From NCBI GenBank assembly GCA_021785235.1, contig JAJYGB010000389.1, forward strand, positions 1-5,877: a stretch of DNA of 5,877 nucleotides, written 5' to 3'. The stretch is from Bacteroidota bacterium. Lineage in GTDB: Bacteria > Bacteroidota > Kryptoniia > Kryptoniales > JAKASW01. Of the stretch, positions 1-4,891 are shown piece after piece (position 1 is the stretch's first letter; each line of letters begins with the position of its first letter). The position numbers and the translations under genes were made by a program. The notes beneath the pieces are model-generated. The model worked only from the letters and a program-made list of their open reading frames with translations. It searched no databases and had not been told where the DNA came from.

Positions 1-428
1 TAAACCAGCAGGACCTGCTGAGCAACGCGTTCGATAAGATCGCGACTATCATCGGCGGGGTAGGCTTCTTCGTCACGGCCCTTTCTCTCTTTGTCGGTGG
101 CATAGGAATCATGAACATTATGTTCGTGAGTGTTACCGAGCGAACGAAGGAGATCGGGATCAGGAAGGCCCTGGGCGCAAGGAGACGCACTATCCTTGTG
201 CAGTTTCTTATCGAGTCGACACTGATTTGTCTGGGCGGGGGGCTTGTCGGGCTGGGACTATCGTATCCGCTGAGCATGCTCGTCGATAAATTCCTCCCCA
301 CTTCGCTGCCGATTTCAATCGCAATTACCGGAATTATCATTTCGCTTGCAGTGGGCGTCATTTCGGGAATAATTCCCGCGATGAGGGCGTCGAAACTTGA
401 CCCGGTTGACGCGCTGCGATATGAGTAG
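1..428 (+). CDS. ABC transporter permease, FtsX/MacB type, copy A1 (5' end outside window)
   Basis: This is the C-terminal part of an inner-membrane permease of the MacB/FtsX family. The frame is open from base 3 (base 1-2 finish a codon) and ends at TAG 426-428, giving 141 visible residues. They align without gaps to residues 267-407 of the A2 permease downstream, about 84% identical by hand count, so some 266 N-terminal residues (first membrane helix and periplasmic domain) lie off the left edge. What remains is the end of the periplasmic domain, a hydrophobic helix running into GGIGIMNIM, the cytoplasmic coupling motif TERTKEIGIRKALGA, two more hydrophobic helices and the family-typical tail LRYE. 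The ATG at 111 lies inside this second transmembrane helix and is not the real start. The protein probably pairs with B1, 38 nt downstream, and needs an ATPase that is not encoded here. The family call is firm; the substrate is unknown. Confidence 0.93.
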   Translation, partial: NQQDLLSNAFDKIATIIGGVGFFVTALSLFVGGIGIMNIMFVSVTERTKEIGIRKALGARRRTILVQFLIESTLICLGGGLVGLGLSYPLSMLVDKFLPTSLPISIAITGIIISLAVGVISGIIPAMRASKLDPVDALRYE

Positions 429-452
429 ATATAGAGTCCCGTCGTGCGGGAT

Positions 453-457
453 GGAGG
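453..457 (+). promoter_or_regulatory. Ribosome binding site of B1
   Basis: GGAGG lies 9 nt before the ATG at 467 and fixes the B1 start. It sits in the 38-nt gap after A1, directly behind a small inverted repeat (TCCCG 437-441 / CGGGA 447-451) that could form a weak hairpin in the mRNA. Confidence 0.75.
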
Positions 458-466
458 CATATAGAT

Positions 467-1714
467 ATGAATAGGAGTTTCATCTGGTCCGAATGGTCGG
501 AAAGTTTCATGATGGCGATCTCCGCCATCCGCTCGAACAAGTTGCGATCGATGCTCACGCTCCTCGGAATTGTTATCGGAGTGTTCTCAATTATCGCGGT
601 CACTACTGCCATGAGGGTAATGCAGAACTCGATCGAGAGCGAGTTGAATTCATTGGGGTCCAATGTCTTTGAGATTACCAAGTTCCCTGTCTTTCATGCC
701 GGTGGACCGGGCTGGTGGGCCAAGTATAGAAACCGGAAAGACCTGACCTACGAGCAGGTAGTCAAATTGAAAGAACGTGCGACTCTCGCGAGCAGTGTGG
801 GTGCTGAGGCCGACAAATGGGGGAAGATCGTTCAGTATCAGGACCAGAAGACCAATCCGAATGTGAGCGTCGACGGTATTACTCCGGATATTTTTGTCGC
901 GCAAAACAAGAAGATCGACGAGGGCAGACCGGTAAGCCAGAGCGATGTTGAAACGGGGAGCCTTGTCTGCGTGATCGACCCTAATCTGGTGAAAACTCTT
1001 TTCCCGCACTCCGACCCGTTGGGTGAAGTAGTGAAACTAGACGGTATCGGATACCGCGTGATCGGTACGATCAAGGACGAAGGTAACGTTCTCGGCGGAG
1101 GGCAGCCCTACATGATGATTCCGATAACTACTTTCTTTTCCAGGTACGGAAAAGAAAGAAGCCTCGATATATACGTGCAGGCGCTGAATCAGAACGTGTT
1201 CCAGGCGTCACAGGAGCAGGTACAGGGCATTCTTCGCGCCATCAGAAACGTTCAACCGGGAAAAGACAACGACTTTGAATTGATATCCAACGAATCTCTG
1301 GTCGACCAGTTCAACCAGATTACATTCTATGTAAGGATCGGCGCGATCGTCGTGAGCGCCATCGCACTCCTCGCCGCCGGGGTCGGCATCATGAACATCA
1401 TGCTCGTCGGCGTTACCGAACGGACGAGGGAGATCGGCGTCAGGAAATCGGTGGGCGCGACCAAGCGTAATATCTTGACGCAGTTCTTGCTTGAAGCTAT
1501 CGTACTTTGCGAAGTAGGAGGCATCATCGGGATACTGCTGGGACTGCTCGGAGGAAACCTGGCCGCTCTTGCCATGCATATGCACGCGGCGTTTCCGCTT
1601 GACTGGGCGATAATCGGGCTAGTAGTGTGTTCAATTGTAGGTGTGACATTCGGTGTTTATCCCGCCTACAAAGCGGCGAGTGTCGACCCGATCGAATCAT
1701 TACGTTACGAATAA
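467..1714 (+). CDS. ABC transporter permease, FtsX/MacB type, copy B1
   Basis: This is a complete 415-residue inner-membrane permease without its own ATPase domain. Features in order: a short cytoplasmic N-terminus containing AIRSNKLRSMLT; membrane helix 1 at about 29-49; a large periplasmic MacB_PCD-like domain at about 50-290, with WW and KYRNRK near residues 83-91; helix 2 at about 291-313 containing AAGVGIMNIM; the coupling motif GVTERTREIGVRKSVGA at about 315-331; helix 3 at about 341-363; helix 4 at about 380-400; and the tail SLRYE. This is the normal four-helix MacB/LolC topology. In the family, such proteins couple ATP hydrolysis by a partner NBD to movements of the periplasmic domain that export or extract substrates, rather than forming a classical channel. 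The start at 467 has GGAGG at 9 nt and matches the B2 start residue for residue (MNRS). It is likely co-transcribed with A1 and followed by a terminator 67 nt after the stop. Identity to B2 is about 77% by hand count. The substrate cannot be read from the sequence. Confidence 0.95.
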   Translation: MNRSFIWSEWSESFMMAISAIRSNKLRSMLTLLGIVIGVFSIIAVTTAMRVMQNSIESELNSLGSNVFEITKFPVFHAGGPGWWAKYRNRKDLTYEQVVKLKERATLASSVGAEADKWGKIVQYQDQKTNPNVSVDGITPDIFVAQNKKIDEGRPVSQSDVETGSLVCVIDPNLVKTLFPHSDPLGEVVKLDGIGYRVIGTIKDEGNVLGGGQPYMMIPITTFFSRYGKERSLDIYVQALNQNVFQASQEQVQGILRAIRNVQPGKDNDFELISNESLVDQFNQITFYVRIGAIVVSAIALLAAGVGIMNIMLVGVTERTREIGVRKSVGATKRNILTQFLLEAIVLCEVGGIIGILLGLLGGNLAALAMHMHAAFPLDWAIIGLVVCSIVGVTFGVYPAYKAASVDPIESLRYE

Positions 1715-1781
1715 AGATGAGCTCCCGCATTGTACGATTTTGAGTGTCTGAAATAATGACGAGGTAAAGCCAAGGCGGGGA

Positions 1782-1829
1782 GGGAAGCCGGTGGAGAACA
1801 TTATTCTTCCGCTTCCCGTTTTGCTTTTT
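1782..1829 (+). terminator. Rho-independent terminator after B1
   Basis: GGGAAGC (1782-1788) pairs perfectly with GCTTCCC (1811-1817). The stem can be extended inward by GAGAA 1794-1798 against TTCTT 1804-1808 with small bulges, leaving a loop around CATTA. A T-rich run follows at once (TTTTGCTTTTT, 1819-1829). It lies 67 nt past the B1 stop, so it should end the A1-B1 transcript and separate it from A2-B2. Confidence 0.8.
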
Positions 1830-1875
1830 AGTAGCCCGGAGCGCCGTTATCTGTGAGTTCCGGCTTAACATTCAG

Positions 1876-1880
1876 AAGGA
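1876..1880 (+). promoter_or_regulatory. Shine-Dalgarno-like AAGGA before a short frame
   Basis: AAGGA lies 9 nt before the ATG at 1890. It is the main reason to consider the short frame that follows as translated. No convincing -35/-10 promoter was seen between the terminator at 1829 and this site, although one is expected somewhere before A2. Confidence 0.35.
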
Positions 1881-1889
1881 CCATTTGAT

Positions 1890-2021
1890 ATGAAAGCACC
1901 ACTGCGCCTCAGCGGATGGATCTTCGCACGGGCGGAGATTCGGAGTCTCACCGACTCCAAGGGGAGATGCCGGCGACTCAAATCAAAAAAGAGAATCCAT
2001 TCGCCATTTGAAGTAGTCTGA
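1890..2021 (+). CDS. Possible 43-residue basic peptide, or 5' part of a broken gene
   Basis: An ATG with AAGGA at 9 nt opens 43 codons ending at TGA 2019-2021. The product begins MKAPLRLSGW and is rich in Arg and Lys, with a basic cluster RCRRLKSKKR around residues 26-35. No signal peptide, membrane segment or known motif is visible. The frame is the same as that of the next open stretch: past the TGA it stays open up to the TGA at 2307-2309, touching the A2 start. It may therefore be the front half of a 139-codon gene with one nonsense codon. It also contains a perfect 6-bp inverted repeat (GGAGTC 1942-1947, GACTCC 1953-1958), so an untranslated leader of A2-B2 is an alternative. I do not recognise it. 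Confidence 0.25.
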   Translation: MKAPLRLSGWIFARAEIRSLTDSKGRCRRLKSKKRIHSPFEVV

Positions 2022-2033
2022 GTCAACCGATCA

Positions 2034-2309
2034 GTGGATACGCATTATATCTTCATTGAAACGAGCGGCAACTTCATGTTGGCTGAATTCCGGAACAGCT
2101 CCGTTCAACCTCTTACCACGCCCTGCCCGAGCAGCTTACCACAATATCCCAAAACCGCCGGTCACCTGATACCTCACGGCTTCGCAGAGTCTGTCTCAGG
2201 AAACTCCGGTTTGAAGAAGGATGTTGAGAATATTAAGGCGGCGCTTGAAGAGGCGAGACGGAAATTTAATTCTAAGATCGTTCCTACAATAAGGGAAATA
2301 AAGATATGA
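2034..2309 (+). CDS. Hypothetical small protein overlapping the A2 start, possibly a gene remnant
   Basis: This frame of 91 codons from a GTG at 2034 to TGA 2307-2309 shares ATGA with the A2 start, an arrangement typical of translationally coupled genes. The last third, from about residue 60 (LKKDVENIKAALEEARRKF and onward), reads like a charged amphipathic or coiled-coil helix and looks like real protein. The first half is rich in Pro, Ser, Thr and His and does not look like a folded domain. The GTG has no Shine-Dalgarno sequence, so translation might start further inside (for example the TTG at Leu-60) or upstream at 1890 if the TGA at 2019 is a recent mutation or is read through. No membrane helix or signal peptide is seen. 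I do not recognise it; it could be the worn-down end of a gene that once preceded A2. Confidence 0.35.
   Translation: MDTHYIFIETSGNFMLAEFRNSSVQPLTTPCPSSLPQYPKTAGHLIPHGFAESVSGNSGLKKDVENIKAALEEARRKFNSKIVPTIREIKI
2292..2296 (+). promoter_or_regulatory. Ribosome binding site of A2
   Basis: AGGGA lies 9 nt before the ATG at 2306. It supports that start over the in-frame ATG at 2324, which has no comparable site. The site falls inside the last codons of the small upstream frame. Confidence 0.6.
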
Positions 2310-3529
2310 CATTCGGTGTAGAAATGAAGGAAGGTATCAAGCTTTCCTATGCGGCATTGATGGCAAACAAGGCGAGGGCCGTGCTCACAATGCTCGGAAT
2401 AATCATAGGAATAGTGTCGGTTACACTAATGGGTTCAGCTATCGAGGGATTGACGAAGGCCTTTAACGCCAGCATTTCGTCGATCGGAGCCGATGTCTTG
2501 TACGTACAGAAGTGGCCCTGGTTGAACGGCGGTGAATGGTGGAAATATCGCGACCGGCGGAAGATGGAAGTGTCGTACGCAAATGATATTAGAAAGGATG
2601 CGACGCTCCTGTCAGCGGTCGCGCCGGTCGTGCAGAGGCTGGGCACGATAGTGTACCAAAATAGATCCGCCCAGAACGTTCAGGTCGAGGGAACAACGTC
2701 AGACTACGCATACGTCGCGAATATGAACTTCACCGAAGGCAGGTTCTTTACCGACATAGAGAGCCGAGGCAGCATGCCGGTCACGGTGCTTGGATCGGAC
2801 GTTGCCGACCAGCTTTTCCCGAACCAGGACCCGATCGGAAAAACTATCAAAGTTGACGGGCTCTCATTCAGGGTCATCGGCGTCAGGAGTAAGCAGGGAA
2901 GTTTCATGGGGATGTTCAGCCTGGACAATGAAGTCATCATACCCATAGGCCAGTTTCAAGATATTTATGGAAAGCATTTCTTCCCCACTATAGAGGCGCG
3001 CGTGGCCAATCCGAAAGACATGGCGAATGCGAAAGAAGAGATACGGGGCATAATGAGGAAGGTTCGTGGACTCTCCCCCTTCCAGCAGGACGATTTTTCG
3101 ATAAACCAGCAGGACCTTCTCACAAACGCGTTCAACAAGATCGCGGCCGTCATCGGGGCGGTCGGACTTTTCATAACCGCGCTTTCCCTTTTCGTGGGAG
3201 GTATCGGAATAATGAACATCATGTTCGTAAGCGTTACCGAGCGGACCAAGGAAATTGGGATACGCAAAGCGCTTGGCGCGAAGAGGCGGACAATACTCGT
3301 GCAGTTTCTTATCGAGTCATCGCTCATTTGCCTGGGCGGCGGATTGATCGGCCTGGGATTTTCATATCCGCTCAGCATGCTGGTGGATAAGTTCCTCCCG
3401 ACAACGATGCCGGTTTCTATAGCACTGCTCGGAATATTCATTTCGTTGGTCGTCGGGGTAATCTCGGGTATTGTCCCGGCCTTCAGAGCATCAAGGCTCA
3501 ATCCGGTGGAGGCTCTGCGATATGAATAG
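2306..3529 (+). CDS. ABC transporter permease, FtsX/MacB type, copy A2
   Basis: This is a complete 407-residue permease with no ATPase domain. Order: N-terminal MKEGIKLSYAALMANKARA, the amphipathic entry helix usual in this family; membrane helix 1 at about 27-48 (LTMLGIIIGIVSVTLMG); a periplasmic MacB_PCD-like domain at about 49-278, with GGEWWKYRDRRK at 75-86; helix 2 at about 280-305 ending GGIGIMNIM; the coupling motif TERTKEIGIRKALGA at 311-325; helix 3 at about 333-358; helix 4 at about 369-391; and the tail VEALRYE. It is the full-length paralogue of the A1 fragment. The start at 2306 has AGGGA at 9 nt and overlaps the preceding small frame by ATGA. The 3' end overlaps B2 by 8 nt, so A2 and B2 should be made together and probably form a heterodimer. 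Its periplasmic domain is clearly different from that of B, so A and B are not interchangeable. The ATPase and substrate are unknown. Confidence 0.95.
   Translation: MTFGVEMKEGIKLSYAALMANKARAVLTMLGIIIGIVSVTLMGSAIEGLTKAFNASISSIGADVLYVQKWPWLNGGEWWKYRDRRKMEVSYANDIRKDATLLSAVAPVVQRLGTIVYQNRSAQNVQVEGTTSDYAYVANMNFTEGRFFTDIESRGSMPVTVLGSDVADQLFPNQDPIGKTIKVDGLSFRVIGVRSKQGSFMGMFSLDNEVIIPIGQFQDIYGKHFFPTIEARVANPKDMANAKEEIRGIMRKVRGLSPFQQDDFSINQQDLLTNAFNKIAAVIGAVGLFITALSLFVGGIGIMNIMFVSVTERTKEIGIRKALGAKRRTILVQFLIESSLICLGGGLIGLGFSYPLSMLVDKFLPTTMPVSIALLGIFISLVVGVISGIVPAFRASRLNPVEALRYE
3508..3512 (+). promoter_or_regulatory. Ribosome binding site of B2, inside the A2 coding sequence
   Basis: GGAGG lies 9 nt before the ATG at 3522 and is formed by the A2 codons for Val-Glu-Ala in its C-terminal tail. 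It decides the B2 start and argues against the upstream TTG at 3471. Ribosomes finishing A2 would pass over it, which suggests translational coupling. Confidence 0.7.
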
Positions 3530-4769
3530 AAGTCTTTTCTGGTCCAGATGGTCCGAAAGTTTCTTTATGGCTGTGGCGGCCATCCGTTCTAATAAACTCA
3601 GGTCGATACTCACCCTGCTGGGGATTGTCGTCGGTGTGTTTTCAATTATAGCGGTTACTACCGCGATGCAGGTAATGCAGGACTCGATCGAAAGCAGGTT
3701 GAATTCGCTGGGTTCAAACGTCTTTGAGATAACGAAATTTCCGGCATTTCACGCAGGCGGGCCCGGGTGGTGGGTGAAGTACTGGAACAGGAAGGACCTG
3801 ACCTACGAAGACGTGATCAGGTTGAAAAAGGACGCGACTCTCGCGAAGAGTGTCGGAGCCATGATAGACAAAGGAGGCATGACAGCCTCGCACAGTCAAC
3901 AGGTTACAAATCCAAACGTGGACCTGCTCGGCGTCACTCCGGATATCTTTGAAGCTCAGAACAAGCCGATCGGGGAAGGGCGAACTCTCACCCAAAGCGA
4001 CCTGGACGTCGATCGTCTCGCGTGCGTGATCGATCCTAACATGGCAAAGGCTCTCTTCCCGCATTCCGACCCTCTCGGCCGGGACGTGAATATCGATGGC
4101 ATCGGTTACCGTGTTGTCGGCGTCATCAAAGATCAGGGAAATGTACTCGGTGAGGGTAATCCGTATTTGATGATTCCCCTGACTACGTTCTTCGCGCGTT
4201 ACGGTCACCGGAGAAGCCTTGACATATATGTTCAATCGAGCAGTCAGAAATTGTTCAATGCCGCAGAAGAGCAAGTCGAAGGAATACTTAGAACAATCAG
4301 GCAGGTCCCGCCGGGCAAACCGAATGATTTTGAGGTGATCTCAAACGCTTCACTTATCGACCAGTTCAATCACATAACCCGCTATGTGCGGCTCGGCGCG
4401 ATTGTGGTCAGCGCCATCGCCCTTCTCGCGGCAGGCGTCGGAATCATGAATATCATGCTGGTCGGCGTGACCGAGCGGACAAGAGAGATCGGTGTCAGAA
4501 AATCTATCGGTGCCACGAAGCACAATATCCTCATCCAGTTCTTACTCGAAGCGATCGTGCTTTGTGAGCTCGGAGGAGTTGTGGGAGTTCTGCTGGGCAT
4601 TCTTGGCGGAAACGTTGCCGCACTCGCCTTGCACATGAAAGCGGCCTTCCCGCTCGACTGGGCGATAATAGGTCTCGTCGTCTGCTCTCTTGTTGGAGTG
4701 ACGTTCGGAGTATATCCAGCTTACAAGGCCGCGAGCGTCGATCCAATTGAGAGTTTGAGATACGAATGA
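3522..4769 (+). CDS. ABC transporter permease, FtsX/MacB type, copy B2
   Basis: This is a complete 415-residue inner-membrane permease, the same length as B1. A longer reading from a TTG at 3471 would add 17 residues; I reject it because ATG 3522 has GGAGG at 9 nt and its product aligns with B1 from residue 1 (MNRSLFWSRWSESF). Topology is as in B1: helix 1 at about 29-49, periplasmic domain 50-290, helix 2 at 291-313, coupling motif GVTERTREIGVRKSIGA at 315-331, helices 3 and 4 at about 341-363 and 380-400, tail SLRYE. Identity to B1 is about 77% overall. It is about 90% over residues 291-415 but only about 55% over residues 111-170 of the periplasmic domain, so the copies probably differ in substrate or partner contact. 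B2 overlaps A2 by 8 nt (ATGAATAG) and most likely forms the A2-B2 permease with an ATPase encoded elsewhere. Confidence 0.95.
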   Translation: MNRSLFWSRWSESFFMAVAAIRSNKLRSILTLLGIVVGVFSIIAVTTAMQVMQDSIESRLNSLGSNVFEITKFPAFHAGGPGWWVKYWNRKDLTYEDVIRLKKDATLAKSVGAMIDKGGMTASHSQQVTNPNVDLLGVTPDIFEAQNKPIGEGRTLTQSDLDVDRLACVIDPNMAKALFPHSDPLGRDVNIDGIGYRVVGVIKDQGNVLGEGNPYLMIPLTTFFARYGHRRSLDIYVQSSSQKLFNAAEEQVEGILRTIRQVPPGKPNDFEVISNASLIDQFNHITRYVRLGAIVVSAIALLAAGVGIMNIMLVGVTERTREIGVRKSIGATKHNILIQFLLEAIVLCELGGVVGVLLGILGGNVAALALHMKAAFPLDWAIIGLVVCSLVGVTFGVYPAYKAASVDPIESLRYE

Positions 4770-4776
4770 GAAAAGG

Positions 4777-4886
4777 CCAAAAGTCAAACATCAAAAGTCA
4801 GAATTACAGGCCAAAACTTGCAAGCGTCGTCATTTAGGCTTTAGTTTCTAACGTGTGGTTTTGACTTCTGACCCTTCACATTTGAC
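4777..4886. repeat. Inverted heptamer-like repeat tracts between convergent genes
   Basis: On the left, 4777-4804 reads as degenerate 7-nt units (CCAAAAG, TCAAACA, TCAAAAG, TCAGAAT). On the right, about 4858-4886 carries similar units on the other strand (TCAAATG, TGAAGGG, TCAGAAG, TCAAAAC). The 21-nt arms 4783-4803 and 4866-4886 match as an imperfect inverted repeat at 16 of 21 positions. AGGCCAAAA also occurs twice directly (4774-4782, 4808-4816). The tracts fill most of the 122-nt gap between the stops of B2 and the - strand gene. They could act as a weak bidirectional terminator or be a copy of a genome-wide intergenic repeat; neither can be shown from one copy. Confidence 0.5.
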
Positions 4887-4891
4887 CTCGC

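Noticed and set aside
111..428. ATG at 111 as the start of a short 105-residue protein
   Set aside because: The frame is open to the left edge and aligns gaplessly with the interior of A2; the ATG lies within membrane helix 2.
437..451. Hairpin TCCCG/CGGGA between A1 and B1 as a terminator
   Set aside because: The stem is only 5 bp and no T run follows; it sits just before the B1 ribosome site and would at most affect translation.
1942..1958. GGAGTC/GACTCC hairpin as a terminator or riboswitch
   Set aside because: It has a single 6-bp stem, no T run and no surrounding conserved fold that I can match to a known RNA class.
2965..3501. 178-codon frame on the - strand across A2
   Set aside because: It is antisense to a well-supported permease gene and its sequence is a reverse-frame shadow of conserved FtsX codons; a similar shadow appears opposite B1 and B2.
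3471..3521. TTG at 3471 as the start of B2, giving 17 extra residues
   Set aside because: The extra residues are the A2 tail read in another frame. ATG 3522 has GGAGG at 9 nt and aligns with the B1 start exactly.
3714..4274. 186-codon frame on the - strand across B2
   Set aside because: It lies fully within the B2 coding region, and an equivalent antisense frame occurs opposite B1, as expected from codon bias rather than a real gene.
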